A stretch of DNA of 64,000 nucleotides from Syntrophomonas wolfei subsp. methylbutyratica (GCF_001570625.1 NZ_BBQT01000006.1:95853-159852), one strand, 5' to 3'. Counted from the stretch's first letter, positions 1 to 8,753 are shown. Made by a program: numbers and translations. The notes: generated by a model from the letters alone, not told the origin.

Positions 1-188
1 CTATGCTGGCGCTGGGAAATAATAGCCTGAGCTATTTCGCTATTGAGCAGCGCATACAAGCGAGATGAATCCGATTTCAGGCAGTTTTCAAAACTGCCAA
101 AACTATCTTTTATTTTCCAAAGGCTTCTGCTGCCTATTCCTTTAATGGCATGAAGAAAACACAAAGCTGCTTTTTCCGTTCTTATCAT
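1..188 (-). CDS. dprA: DNA-processing protein DprA/Smf, N-terminal part (runs off the window)
   Basis: An open frame starts at ATG 188-186 on the minus strand and continues past base 1 without a stop, giving about 62 residues. A purine-rich AGGAGC lies just upstream. The peptide has the DprA-like start: an LHAIKGIG helix-hairpin-helix motif followed by a KDSFGSFENC segment, as in 'GIG ... FGS' of DprA N-termini. DprA family proteins load RecA onto incoming single-stranded DNA during natural transformation, but the Rossmann domain that would prove the assignment lies outside the window. The match is by motif only, so a different HhH protein is possible. Confidence 0.55.
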   Translation of the reverse strand, partial: MIRTEKAALCFLHAIKGIGSRSLWKIKDSFGSFENCLKSDSSRLYALLNSEIAQAIISQRQH

Positions 189-473
189 AATCTGCTCCTA
201 ATTTATGGACATCCATCAGACAACAGCTATGGGAAAAAATCCTAAAGCCATTGATAACATAAAAATACGTTCTTGGCAAGAGTATATCCCGGCTGCTTCT
301 TGTTTCCAAGACTAAGAAAAGCACTGTTGTCGCAGAATAATCACTATTACAGTGGAGTGATAATAAACATTTCTATTTTTTCCAAGCAACCGTGGGATTA
401 TTTACTGTCTTAGAAGCTTTCTTAGGCGGGAAAAATAGCAATGAAGGTTAATAATTTAAGGGAGGTTTTATTC

Positions 474-668
474 ATGTTGGCTGATCTAATGGATAGAAGA
501 AATTCATTTGCCAAGAAGCTTATGCGCCAGGACAAAGTTGATCCGGGAACCTTTAGTTTTATGGAGCCAGGTTGGTGGGCATTGCATGCTGTCTCTATCG
601 CTGGAGTCTATATGCTGGGCCATAATCTGGCCAAAAGCATTCAGCATCAACACAATTATGATGAGTAA
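474..668 (+). CDS. small hypothetical protein, 64 aa
   Basis: Function not recognised. An ATG at 474 follows a strong AAGGGAGG box (458-465) with an 8-base gap. An in-frame ATG at 441 has no such box, so 474 is preferred. The protein is basic at the start (LMDRRNSFAKKLMRQ) and has a Trp-rich, moderately hydrophobic middle (WWALHAVSIAGVYMLG), which could be one weak membrane-associated helix. The end is polar and His-rich. The stop overlaps the start of the next small gene, suggesting translational coupling. Confidence 0.6.
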   Translation: MLADLMDRRNSFAKKLMRQDKVDPGTFSFMEPGWWALHAVSIAGVYMLGHNLAKSIQHQHNYDE

Positions 669-831
669 AACAGGGAACTATGAGAATCCAGAAATCAGTT
701 CTGGAAAAACCTTTATGCGGAAGGAAGAAATAAATGATGAGGGAGTCTTTGCAGAAACCTGGCTTCCGCTAGGAGATCACAAGGAAATCGATCTTTGGCA
801 TCTATTGAAGCAAAATCGCATAAGAATCTAA
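661..831 (+). CDS. small hypothetical protein, 56 aa
   Basis: Function not recognised. The ATG at 661 overlaps the end of the preceding small gene (the ATGAGTAA arrangement). There is no clear ribosome-binding site, so coupled re-initiation is the likely mode of translation. The product is hydrophilic and acidic in the middle and contains no cysteine or membrane segment. A shorter version could start at ATG 715. A hairpin terminator follows directly after the stop. The existence of the gene rests on the overlap and the frame only. Confidence 0.4.
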   Translation: MSKTGNYENPEISSGKTFMRKEEINDEGVFAETWLPLGDHKEIDLWHLLKQNRIRI

Positions 832-832
832 A

Positions 833-873
833 CAAATAGGGGGATGGTTAAGTGAAAGCCGTCCCCTTATTTG
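833..873. terminator. bidirectional hairpin terminator between convergent genes
   Basis: CAAATAGGGGGATGG pairs with CCGTCCCCTTATTTG across an 11-base loop, giving a near-perfect 15-bp stem. It lies between the plus-strand small genes and the end of the minus-strand methyltransferase, whose stop codon is inside the stem. Confidence 0.65.
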
Positions 874-2246
874 CATCCTGAAAATGCAAAACTTTTTATT
901 ATCGAATGACCAAAGATATCATAGCTTTTTATGGCCATGCGATACTCCTTTTGTTTAGGTAATAGAATACTTAACTGCAGCGGTAAAGGCAGATTATAAT
1001 CAGGCTTTTCTCTAATAACTTGTAATTGCGAAGAAAAACAGCCATCATAATCCCAATCCAGTTCCCAAAAATCAAGGCAGGAGACAAAATTCCGATTTTC
1101 AAAAGGAAAAAGAGGAGAATCATAGCGGGAAATCCCTAACTTGACCATAGCCTGCTTCTCATCATAAGAACAAACTTCTGGTACTATTAAATCCAATATT
1201 CCTTGTTTTTGCCCTTCACTGCCTTCATCGATCAATTCTGTTATCTGAAAGGGACGAGCCTTTTTTCTGAGCAAACGATAACGGCTGCTTTGTATGGCTA
1301 ATTTGCTGCTATCACAAGATATCCAGGATCTGTTCATTTCTTCACAGGCTTCGGCCGTAGTTCCGGAGCCAGCATAAAAGTCGGCTGCCAAATCCCCAGG
1401 ATTAGAAGCGGATGCTATTATTCTTTTTAATAAAGCTAACGGTTTTTGAGTAGGAAATTTCAAGTTCTCTCGGGCAGTAGGGCTAAGTATCTTATTTATA
1501 TCTACCCACCAATCCTGCAAAAGCGCGCCTTCTTTATGCAATTTATATTTCTTGCCCTTAACCCTGGTAAGTCCCCTCTGCAAGGTTCCTTCGGTATACG
1601 GCCGGTACTGGGGGTTAAAAGTATAATCTTTTCCTTTGCCATACCATAGAATCTGGTCATGTTTACGATGAAAATGCCTCCTGGTTCCACTTCCTCCCCC
1701 ATAACACCAGATAATCTCATTGATAAAATTATCACTGGAAAAAACCTCGTCCAGCAATATTTTGACATAATGGCTGCTGTGCCAATCCAGGTGGACAAAG
1801 ATGCTCCCCTGCTCCGAAAGCAGCATTTTCATAAGCTTCAATCGCTTATAGATCTGCTGCAGGTAGGAAACTAAATCTTCATCCCGATCCTTAAAGGCCA
1901 ATCTTTCTATAAAATATTTTTGACCCTGATGTTCTACGCTTATCCGGGAATTATAGTTGCTATTGCTTAGATAAGGCGGGTCAATGTATATGAGGTCTAT
2001 TTTCCCCGCAAAGCCTTGCTGCAATAAGAGATTAAGAACAGCCAAATTATCCCCTTGGTACATGCGATTCAATGAAGCTGGTTCCAACTGTGGCACATTA
2101 TCCAGCCTTTCACCAAACAAATTATTGCTCTGAAACAAAGGGTGGGGATAAACCACTTCTACCCTGCTGCCATATTCAAGCGGTCTTTCTATAAGCTCAT
2201 TCTCTTTACCTTCCCATACCAACCTTACCCCGGAAAGAGATTCCAT
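867..2246 (-). CDS. site-specific adenine DNA methyltransferase, 459 aa
   Basis: This is an N6-adenine (or N4-cytosine) DNA methyltransferase. It carries a DPPY catalytic motif at residues 89-92, preceded by the KIDLIYI strand. The AdoMet-binding motif DFYAGSGT sits at about 289-296, after a FPTQKP segment. With the catalytic motif before the AdoMet motif this is the beta-class order seen in type III Mod and related enzymes. No restriction subunit, specificity subunit or partner endonuclease is nearby, so it looks like an orphan methylase, though the partner could be encoded elsewhere. The start ATG (2246) is close to the beginning of the conserved region. The roughly 130 residues after the AdoMet motif match nothing I recognise and may help target recognition. 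Confidence 0.85.
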   Translation of the reverse strand: MESLSGVRLVWEGKENELIERPLEYGSRVEVVYPHPLFQSNNLFGERLDNVPQLEPASLNRMYQGDNLAVLNLLLQQGFAGKIDLIYIDPPYLSNSNYNSRISVEHQGQKYFIERLAFKDRDEDLVSYLQQIYKRLKLMKMLLSEQGSIFVHLDWHSSHYVKILLDEVFSSDNFINEIIWCYGGGSGTRRHFHRKHDQILWYGKGKDYTFNPQYRPYTEGTLQRGLTRVKGKKYKLHKEGALLQDWWVDINKILSPTARENLKFPTQKPLALLKRIIASASNPGDLAADFYAGSGTTAEACEEMNRSWISCDSSKLAIQSSRYRLLRKKARPFQITELIDEGSEGQKQGILDLIVPEVCSYDEKQAMVKLGISRYDSPLFPFENRNFVSCLDFWELDWDYDGCFSSQLQVIREKPDYNLPLPLQLSILLPKQKEYRMAIKSYDIFGHSIIKSFAFSGCK

Positions 2247-2269
2247 CTCAATGTCCCCTTCTAGCTATT

Positions 2270-2346
2270 GTAACCCCTTTTGTTGCATAAGGGTTGCATA
2301 AATATACAAAGCGAGCGTTGGCGGGCGGTATATTTATGCAAACATA
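2270..2346 (+). repeat. minimal copy of the dispersed inverted-repeat element
   Basis: This contains only the inner arms of the repeat family found throughout the window. The left arm is CCCCTTTTGTTGCATAAGGG followed by TTGCATAAATATACAAAGCG. The right arm is GCGGTATATTTATGCAA, joined through a few bases with the whole modular centre missing. It lies upstream of the methyltransferase start. Confidence 0.7.
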
Positions 2347-2370
2347 TATCATAGCAACTTCATTCTATCA

Positions 2371-2397
2371 TAGAAAAAGCCCTGCGGCTGCAGGACT
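2371..2397 (-). terminator. rho-independent terminator, minus strand
   Basis: On the minus strand AGTCCTGC-AGCC-GCAGGGCT forms an 8-bp GC-rich hairpin followed by TTTTTC. It could end transcripts coming through sigG and the small gene after it, beyond the repeat element. Confidence 0.6.
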
Positions 2398-2423
2398 CTT
2401 TAAATAATCTGCTTTAACTGTGG

Positions 2424-2841
2424 TTCTACTGCAAAAACCCCTTTTTGTTGCATAGGGTTGCATAAATATGCAAAGCGAGCGTTGGCGAAGCATGGATGCT
2501 TCACCCTGCGGGTACTCCTGATGTTCCATCCTGCGGATGTCACTATTAAGGTTGCACCGGCGAAGACGAGCAGGCGAAAGGGGGCGAGCGACAGGATGTC
2601 GCGAGAGCGCCTCACCCTTCGGGTACGCCTAGTGTTCCACCCTACGGGTGTCACTATTAAGGTTGCCTCCCATGGACGGGAGATTGGCGCGGTACCCCTT
2701 GAGCCGTGAGACAAGCCGTTGGTGTTGCCCATGCGTAGCGCCCTGTCGGGCACAACTGATGCTCCCTGCGGTCGCTATTAAGGACGCTGGAGCGGAATAT
2801 TTATGCAAGCAAATGCATAATTATTACTTTTTGCAGCGGAA
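2424..2841 (+). repeat. dispersed modular inverted-repeat element, longest copy (418 bp)
   Basis: The left end is TTCTACTGCAAAAA and the right end is TTTTTGCAGCGGAA, an inverted pair. A second, inner inverted pair is TTGCATAAATATGCAAAGCG and GCGGAATATTTATGCAA. The centre is a mosaic of short GC-rich palindromic modules: a CACCCTGCGGGT unit ending CACTATTAAGG, a CGGCGAAGACGAGCAGG unit, a second CACCCTTCGGGT unit, a CATGGACGGGAG unit, and a CTGTCGGGCACAACTGATG unit ending GCTATTAAGG. No transposase or real gene is inside. The open frames seen here are by-products of the repeat. Confidence 0.85.
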
Positions 2842-2905
2842 TCAACTCTAATACCGACCAAGTAATAGCTTCTCTGCTCAGGCTGAGCAAAGCTTTGAAC
2901 AATGC

Positions 2906-3043
2906 CTAGCGCGACACTACATTTATGCGGATAAGGTTGTTAGGAGTGAAGGCTTGTTCGGCATCATAATACCAGCCTGCGATGGGTACTAAAAGTGACA
3001 AAATCATAGCCACCAGGAAAATCACCAGTATCTTGCTTCTCAT
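2906..3043 (-). CDS. 45-aa putative secreted or membrane-anchored peptide downstream of sigG
   Basis: Function not recognised. An ATG at 3043 follows AAGGAGG (minus strand), within 20 bases of the sigG stop, and the frame runs 45 codons to a TAG. The N-terminus, MRSKILVIFLVAMILSLLVP, is a textbook signal peptide or single membrane anchor. It is followed by about 25 polar residues. The position directly after sigG and the strong ribosome-binding site argue for a real gene, perhaps forespore-expressed. That role is inference. Confidence 0.5.
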   Translation of the reverse strand: MRSKILVIFLVAMILSLLVPIAGWYYDAEQAFTPNNLIRINVVSR

Positions 3044-3059
3044 AGCCTTTATTACCTCC

Positions 3060-3827
3060 TTAAACATATTTTCGCAGTTGTTTTAATGCTGCTTTTTCCA
3101 GGCGGGAAACCTGAGCCTGTGAGATACCGATTTCTTCCGCCACCTCCATCTGGGTTTTACCAGCAAAGAATCGCAATGACACTATATGTTTTTCCCTATC
3201 ATTCAGCTTCTTCATGGCTTCTTTTATCGATATTTCTTCCAGCCATTGCTCATCCCCGCTCCGTTCATCACTGAGCTGATCCATTACCAAAATGGGATCG
3301 CCCCCGTCATTATATATTGGTTCGAATAAGGATACCGGTTCCTGTATTGCATCCAAAGCAAATACCACTTCTTCCCGGCTGACATCAAGGTGTTGCGCTA
3401 TTTGGCTTACCGTAGGCTCAGCCGAGTTATCATTGATGAGTTTTTCTCTTACCTGTAAAGCCTTGTAGGCAATATCGCGCAATGATCTTGATACCCTAAC
3501 GGCATTATTGTCCCGCAGATATCGTCTTATTTCTCCGATAATCATCGGTACCGCGTAGGTAGAGAAGCGTACATTCTGGCTTAAGTCGAAATTATCTATT
3601 GATTTAATTAAACCTATGCAGCCCACTTGAAAAAGATCATCGACATACTCGCCTCTATTAGTGAACCTTTGAATAACACTTAAAACCAATCTAAGGTTAC
3701 CCTGAATTAATTTTTCTCTGGCCTGGGTCTTGCCCTGATGCATTTCTGTAAAGAGTATCTTCATCTCTTCGTTTTTCAGAACCGGGAGCTTGGATGTATT
3801 TACGCCACAGATTTCAACCTTGTTGAT
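3060..3827 (-). CDS. sigG: sporulation sigma factor SigG, probable ATC start
   Basis: This is the late forespore sigma-70 family factor. Region 2 is intact (NRGEYVDDLFQVGCIGL, STYAVPMIIGEIRRYLRD) and region 4 ends with an HTH (MEVAEEIGISQAQVSRLEK). The first canonical ATG is at 3764, but the frame upstream encodes VEICGVNTSKLPVLKNEE, the hallmark N-terminus of SigG. The in-frame stop TAA (3830-3828) leaves only ATC (3827-3825) as the first codon before NKVEICGV. A GGGGAAGGGGTG box sits about 7 bases upstream of that ATC. I therefore extend the gene to 3827 (255 aa, the usual SigG size). If ATC is not used, translation begins at 3764 and the anchor segment is lost. It lies downstream of sigE in the classic spoIIGA-sigE-sigG order. 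Confidence 0.85.
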   Translation of the reverse strand: MNKVEICGVNTSKLPVLKNEEMKILFTEMHQGKTQAREKLIQGNLRLVLSVIQRFTNRGEYVDDLFQVGCIGLIKSIDNFDLSQNVRFSTYAVPMIIGEIRRYLRDNNAVRVSRSLRDIAYKALQVREKLINDNSAEPTVSQIAQHLDVSREEVVFALDAIQEPVSLFEPIYNDGGDPILVMDQLSDERSGDEQWLEEISIKEAMKKLNDREKHIVSLRFFAGKTQMEVAEEIGISQAQVSRLEKAALKQLRKYV

Positions 3828-4054
3828 TTAAATGCACCCCTTCCCCTTTTCTTTATATCTTTATGCCTGCAAAAGCTATCTCGGAAATTAAGAAGAAAAG
3901 CTTTGGCTGGCATCATATCTTTAATAGAATTATTTACCCGCTTGGGCAATATTATTCTATTTCCAAAATTTAAAGCAGATATAATTCAAGAAAATAAGAT
4001 GGGGAAAGTTGTATAAGGGTTACATTCACTCCTCACTTTTTTATTAATCATTGG

Positions 4055-4369
4055 TTCTACTGCAAAAACCCCTTTTTGTTGCATAAGGGTTGCATAAATA
4101 TGCAAAGCGAGCGTTGGCGAAGCATGGATGCTTCACCCTTCACCCTTCGGGTACGCCTAGTGTTCCACCCTACGGGTGTCACTATTAAGGTTGCCTCCTA
4201 TGGACGGGAGATTGGCGCGGCACCCCTTGAGCCGCGAGACGAGCCGGTGGTGTTGCTCATGCGTAGCGCCCTGTCGGGCACAACTGATGCTCCCTGCGGT
4301 CGCTATTAAGGACGCTGGAGCGGAATATTTATGCAAGCAAATGCATAATTATTACTTTTTGCAGCGGAA
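4055..4369 (+). repeat. dispersed modular inverted-repeat element (315 bp) between sigE and sigG
   Basis: The ends are TTCTACTGCAAAAA and TTTTTGCAGCGGAA. It lacks the first CACCCTGCGGGT module and the GACGAGCAGG module of the 2424-2841 copy but is otherwise nearly identical to it. Its right end lies 3 bases from the sigE stop codon. Both flanks contain ATCATT, a possible decayed target duplication. Confidence 0.85.
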
Positions 4370-4372
4370 TCA

Positions 4373-5095
4373 TCATTCAATTTTGCGAATTTCCCTTTGC
4401 AGCCTTTTCAAAATCCGTTTTTCCAGGCGAGAAATATAAGATTGGGAAATTCCTAAAATATCGGCAACCTCCTTCTGCGTTTTCTCATCTCCATCTGCCA
4501 AGCCAAAACGAAGCTGAATAATAGTCTTTTCCCGGTTATTAAGTTTGTGCATGGCTTTCCACAAAAGACTTTTTTCCACTTCACTTTCAATTTGTTTATA
4601 AATCATATCATTCTCGGTGCCCAGGACATCTGAAAGCAAAAGTTCGTTGCCATCCCAATCCACATTTAAAGGTTCATCCAGGGATATTTCCACCCTATTT
4701 TTTATATTCCGGCGAAGATACATCAGTATTTCATTTTCAATACAACGGGAGGCATAAGTGGCCAGTTTAATATTTTTCTTGGGTTCAAAAGTATTAACCG
4801 CTTTAATCAGTCCAATAGTGCCAATGGAAACCAGATCCTCAATGTTTATCCCCGTGTTCTCAAATTTTTTGGCAATATATACTACCAACCTCAGATTATG
4901 CTCAATCAGGGTTGCCTTTACCGACATAATTCCCTGATCCAGTTGGGAAATCAAAGCCATCTCTTCTTGTTCACGCAGTGGTGCCGGAAGAACTTCAGTT
5001 GAACCAATATAATGAATAAATCGAGGCAGCTTCTTCTTAAGGTATAGCTTGATAAAATATAAACGCCAATTCCTTAGTTTCTCAAAAATATCCAT
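4373..5095 (-). CDS. sigE: sporulation sigma factor SigE precursor, 240 aa
   Basis: This is the mother-cell sigma factor made as an inactive precursor. The first 25-30 residues are basic and hydrophobic ([20 protein letters not shown]), matching the membrane-associated pro-sequence. The body then starts at the [10 protein letters not shown] segment, where SpoIIGA-dependent cleavage takes place in the family. Region 2 ([36 protein letters not shown]) and the region 4 HTH ([20 protein letters not shown]) are complete. It follows spoIIGA with a 12-base gap and a good ribosome-binding site, as expected for a two-gene protease-substrate operon. A repeat element abuts its stop codon. Confidence 0.97.
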   Translation of the reverse strand: MDIFEKLRNWRLYFIKLYLKKKLPRFIHYIGSTEVLPAPLREQEEMALISQLDQGIMSVKATLIEHNLRLVVYIAKKFENTGINIEDLVSIGTIGLIKAVNTFEPKKNIKLATYASRCIENEILMYLRRNIKNRVEISLDEPLNVDWDGNELLLSDVLGTENDMIYKQIESEVEKSLLWKAMHKLNNREKTIIQLRFGLADGDEKTQKEVADILGISQSYISRLEKRILKRLQREIRKIE

Positions 5096-5107
5096 CTTCC
5101 CATCCTC

Positions 5108-5989
5108 CTAAGCATTCTCAATTATTTCGGCAGGGATCAAAAACTGGTACTCTCCCTGGGAACTCAGTTTTTCCCGGTATATTCCCACCACCATATTTTG
5201 GTGGAATACAGCTTTGCTGCCATTGTTAACCACTATCTCATCCGCACGCACGCCCAGCAGGATGCCATTCTTTTTACCAATGGAGGAAAAAGGAATCAAA
5301 CGCAAGCGGTTGGCCCAGCTGCAAGCACCCAGAACATCCAGCATGGCACTTTCATCCTGCTTGATTTCCAGCACTTCTCTTAGATCCTCCGGCAGGCAGT
5401 CTTTGAGAAACTGGTATTCCGCCACTATCACCGGACGATTGGTAATAGGATCGCGCAGGTTGTTGCCAGTGTCCAAAAAACCTTTACCCTGGCAATAATA
5501 ATTATTAAACCTTAATTCAACATCAAAGCGAAGCAAGGCGGGGAGAACTTGCCTTAATAAATATTTTTGTCCAAATATTCCGATAGCAAGAGCGGTTAAT
5601 ATTCCCCCTGGCAGCCATAAGTACCACAAATTAGCCCCTGATTGCTTATCCGTAAGCAGATATGAAATGGCAATGCTGGCTCCAGCCACGATAAAATTTA
5701 TAGCATAAAAATACAGGAAAGCCTTTCTAAATTCGGCCCAGTTTTGCGGGTACAAGGCGATAATAATCATGAGGCAGGAAAATAGAATCTTGAAGGGCAA
5801 CGAGAACCAGTATTCCATCCCGGAAATTAGATAGGCCAGAGCATATATTCCCCCAAGAAAGGAAGCAAGAACAATACGCTTATATACCACCTGGCTGCCG
5901 GTCAATCTAGCTGTGGCCCAGAGTATACAAAAATCCATTATAAAGTTTATTGCGAAACTAAGGTCTGCATAAACCTCGGGAATAGCCAT
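5108..5989 (-). CDS. spoIIGA: sigma-E processing peptidase SpoIIGA, 293 aa
   Basis: This is a membrane-embedded aspartic protease that removes the SigE pro-sequence once the septum has formed. Residues 1-145 form about five hydrophobic segments. The C-terminal half is cytoplasmic and has the catalytic GFLDTGNNL motif (Asp at about 173), with the LIPFSSIG and VRADEI segments typical of the family. Length is normal. It is the first gene after ftsZ in transcription order but is separated from it by a terminator and about 370 bases, so it probably has its own Spo0A-type promoter. I could not fix that promoter by eye. Confidence 0.93.
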   Translation of the reverse strand: MAIPEVYADLSFAINFIMDFCILWATARLTGSQVVYKRIVLASFLGGIYALAYLISGMEYWFSLPFKILFSCLMIIIALYPQNWAEFRKAFLYFYAINFIVAGASIAISYLLTDKQSGANLWYLWLPGGILTALAIGIFGQKYLLRQVLPALLRFDVELRFNNYYCQGKGFLDTGNNLRDPITNRPVIVAEYQFLKDCLPEDLREVLEIKQDESAMLDVLGACSWANRLRLIPFSSIGKKNGILLGVRADEIVVNNGSKAVFHQNMVVGIYREKLSSQGEYQFLIPAEIIENA

Positions 5990-6361
5990 TAATTACCCCT
6001 CCAGATCTTTGGATAAGGGGCAGGATAATATTCCAGGATAAGACGAAACTTGGCCGCATTCTCTCCAAATATAGTAATAATAAAGAGATATACGCCATGT
6101 AATTCATATGCCTGCCAGAATAATAAATACCTACCATATTATAACAGCATAGGCCTGGTGCATTATGTTGTAATTCAAGGCAGTAAGATAGTTTTAATAC
6201 TATATAAATAGCAAAAAACCGGGATATTATTCCCGGTTTCATTTAAATTCTTCTATTAATTTGGAGAAGAAGGTTATACTGCCTTATACCCCATTCCGTC
6301 CTCCGATTTCCGCCTTCCGTCTCCCAACGCCTGACGACCGACGACTGACAACTTATATCAG
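5990..6361 (-). other. gene-free spacer: ftsZ terminator and a short CTTCCG repeat patch
   Basis: No credible gene; the overlapping 94-codon frame runs into spoIIGA and has no family features. On the minus strand GAAACCGGGAATAATATCCCGGTTTTTT (6211-6240) is a strong rho-independent terminator for ftsZ, with a stem of about 9 bp plus a T run. Between it and ftsZ, 6296-6350 carries degenerate CCGTCCTCC/CCGCCTTCC units of the heptamer repeat seen at 14821-15040, ending in GACGACTGACAACTT. Confidence 0.7.
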
Positions 6362-7429
6362 CTATTTGCGCCTTAAGAAAGGTGGGATTTCCAGGTCATT
6401 TTTATCCAAAAAACTGGGAGGCGAATCCAAACCCCTTAATCTAGTTGACTCAGTGCTGCTGCCCTGGGTCCGGGGAACATTAAATCCGGTTGCTATCACG
6501 GTAACTCGTACTTCATCATTAAGCTTTTCGTCAATATTGGCCCCAAATATTATATTGGCTTCAACATCTGCTGCCTGGTGAATTATTTCCGCCGCCTCAT
6601 TTATTTCAAAAAGAGTCAGATCAGTACCCCCGCTGATATTAAATAAGACACCCTTGGCCCCTTCAATCGAGGTTTCCAACAAAGGACTGGAAATAGCTTC
6701 GCGTGCTGCTTCTGCTGCCCGGTTTTCCCCCTTGGCCTTCCCAATTCCCATCAGAGCGGAACCGGTATTCTGCATCACCGTCTGTACATCGGCGAAATCA
6801 CAATTAATCACTCCCGGTACCGCAATAAGGTCCGATATTCCTTGAACTCCCTGCCTTAGTATATCATCCGCTATTTTGAAAGCATCATTAAATGCCGTAT
6901 GCTTATCCACTACTTGCAGCAGCCGGTCATTGGGAATAGTGATGAGGCTATCCACCGCTTCCCGCAAAGCCTCAATTCCCCGCTCAGCTTGCGAGTTTCT
7001 TTTGCGTCCTTCAAAAGTAAATGGCTTGGTAACAACTCCAACCGTTAGAGCACCGAGGTCTTTGGCAATTTTAGCGATTATAGGAGCCCCGCCGGTTCCG
7101 GTTCCTCCTCCCATACCAGCAGTTACAAAAACCATATCCGAACCCTGCAAGGCTTTTTTTATCTCATCAGCAGTTTCCTCTGTGGCTTTCATACCTACTT
7201 CCGGATCAGCACCTGCCCCCAGCCCCTTGGTAAGCTTCTCCCCCACCTGGATTTTCTTTTCCGCCCGGGAGAGAAACAAGGCCTGAGCGTCAGTGTTTAC
7301 CGCAATAAACTCCACTCCTTTGAGCCCCGCCTCTATCATCCGATTAATCGCATTATTTCCCCCACCACCAGCACCTATCACCTTAATCTTGGCAAACTGC
7401 TGCATCTCTACATCAAAATCCAATGGCAT
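6362..7429 (-). CDS. ftsZ: cell division GTPase FtsZ, 355 aa
   Basis: This tubulin-like GTPase polymerises into the division ring. The nucleotide-binding site is visible: [14 protein letters not shown] at about 18-31, the tubulin signature GGGTGTG at 107-113, and the T7 loop region ([11 protein letters not shown]). The C-terminal conserved peptide [10 protein letters not shown], the docking site for FtsA and other partners, is intact after a short linker. The gene begins 20 bases after ftsA and is followed by a strong terminator, so it is the last gene of the vegetative division run. Length is slightly short for Firmicutes because the linker is short. Confidence 0.98.
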   Translation of the reverse strand: MPLDFDVEMQQFAKIKVIGAGGGGNNAINRMIEAGLKGVEFIAVNTDAQALFLSRAEKKIQVGEKLTKGLGAGADPEVGMKATEETADEIKKALQGSDMVFVTAGMGGGTGTGGAPIIAKIAKDLGALTVGVVTKPFTFEGRKRNSQAERGIEALREAVDSLITIPNDRLLQVVDKHTAFNDAFKIADDILRQGVQGISDLIAVPGVINCDFADVQTVMQNTGSALMGIGKAKGENRAAEAAREAISSPLLETSIEGAKGVLFNISGGTDLTLFEINEAAEIIHQAADVEANIIFGANIDEKLNDEVRVTVIATGFNVPRTQGSSTESTRLRGLDSPPSFLDKNDLEIPPFLRRK

Positions 7430-7448
7430 TTAAAAACCTCCTCCACCT

Positions 7449-8681
7449 TTACCTGAATAATTCTTTAAACCATCTGCTAAGCTGGTCGAAAAGAGCTGCT
7501 ATACCCCGCTTGTTATCACAATTTATATTTAAATATCGGGATGAATAAATCAATCCACCAAGAATTACCGCATTCTGGGGGCGATTAAAATCAACCGGAA
7601 TACCTCTTAAGTTTTCGGGAATTCCCAGGCGCGTGGGAATATTGGTGTATTCCTCTATGGTCTTTACCAGACCGGTTAGTTCAGCCTCTCCCCCCGTAAC
7701 TACGATTCCTCCCGGAATCCGATCCAGGCAGGCAAATTGTTTAAGCTCCGCATAGATCATTTCCACAATTTCCATAACTCGGGCTGATATAATCTCAGCT
7801 ACCACCTCTTGTGACACCTGCCGGATTTCTTTACCTTGAACATTTTTCACATTTACTATTACATCATTCCTGGCTACCTCAAGGCTGGCCACACCATTTC
7901 TTTCTTTGATTCTGCCCGCCTCTTCCAAGGAGGTTCTTAATACAATAGCCAGATCCCGGGTAATATACTCGCCACCAATCGGCAGAACTGAAGTGTAAAG
8001 AAGACTACCTGCCTCGAAAAAACTAATCTCGGTGGTCCCTCCACCGATATCAAGCAGTACCACACCCATTTCTTTTTCTGTAGGCAAGAGAACAGCCTCC
8101 GCTACCAGCAAAGGATTATATATTATTTTTTCCGTCTGTAAATTAATACGCTGCATACTCCGGTGCATATTCTGAATAGCCGCTGTAGCCGCAACAATTA
8201 TAGTCGTCTCCAATTCCAGCCTGCTGCCAACCATTGCTATCGGGTCTTTTACCCCATCATAACCATCTACTATATACTGTCTCTCCACCGCTTGCACAAT
8301 GGTCTTATCAGGCGGCAAAGCAATATTGCAGGCAGATTGCAACACTCTTTGTCTATCATCCTGGGTAATCTCATAACTGGGATTGCCCACAGCCACTACC
8401 GCGTGATTATTGATAGCATATACACTGCTCCCGGAAAACCCCAGAAGAGTACTGGCTATATCAACCCCGGTCAATCTTTCCAAATCATTAAGGCAACTAT
8501 CAATAGACCGGGCTGTGCTTTCAATATCTACGATATTACCCTTGCGCAAACCCAGTGATGGCACATGGGAAACCCCCAGGATATTAATCTCCTGGCCCTG
8601 GCTCAGTTCGGCCATCGCTGCCTTAATAAAGCTGGTTCCTACATCCAGAGCTACTACTATGTTTCTATTAATGCCAAGCAC
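7449..8681 (-). CDS. ftsA: cell division protein FtsA, 410 aa
   Basis: This actin-like ATPase tethers FtsZ to the membrane. The actin-fold phosphate motifs are present (VVALDVGTSFIKA near the start, LLDIGGGTTEISFF at about 210, GIVVTGGEAELTG at about 325). So is the SHS2 (1C) domain, and the C-terminal amphipathic helix FDQLSRWFKELFR serves as the membrane anchor. The start is GTG at 8681, with a purine-rich box upstream. It precedes ftsZ by 20 bases, the usual order and spacing. Confidence 0.96.
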   Translation of the reverse strand: MLGINRNIVVALDVGTSFIKAAMAELSQGQEINILGVSHVPSLGLRKGNIVDIESTARSIDSCLNDLERLTGVDIASTLLGFSGSSVYAINNHAVVAVGNPSYEITQDDRQRVLQSACNIALPPDKTIVQAVERQYIVDGYDGVKDPIAMVGSRLELETTIIVAATAAIQNMHRSMQRINLQTEKIIYNPLLVAEAVLLPTEKEMGVVLLDIGGGTTEISFFEAGSLLYTSVLPIGGEYITRDLAIVLRTSLEEAGRIKERNGVASLEVARNDVIVNVKNVQGKEIRQVSQEVVAEIISARVMEIVEMIYAELKQFACLDRIPGGIVVTGGEAELTGLVKTIEEYTNIPTRLGIPENLRGIPVDFNRPQNAVILGGLIYSSRYLNINCDNKRGIAALFDQLSRWFKELFR

Positions 8682-8753
8682 CCCTTAGAAAGATTCCTTC
8701 TTTCTTAGTACGCCAAACATACGGTTTTTCCCTTTTTTACATGGTGTTTTTAT

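Noticed and set aside
142..324. 60-codon minus-strand frame at the left edge
   Set aside because: It overlaps the start of the DprA-like gene in another frame and has no ribosome-binding site or motif.
867..2246. Complete restriction-modification system
   Set aside because: No endonuclease or specificity gene lies on either side of the methyltransferase within the window.
2458..2851. Several open frames inside the repeat elements, also at 4076-4439, 33033-33313, 43186-43511, 55328-55573, 59524-59906 and 62048-62396
   Set aside because: The same short peptide pieces recur wherever the repeat occurs, in varying frames. They reflect the repeat DNA, not conserved proteins.
3738..4016. 92-codon plus-strand frame upstream of sigG
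   Set aside because: It runs antisense through the conserved SigG N-terminus and into the promoter region, with no ribosome-binding site.
5958..6242. 94-codon minus-strand frame between spoIIGA and ftsZ
   Set aside because: It overlaps spoIIGA and the ftsZ terminator and shows no family features.
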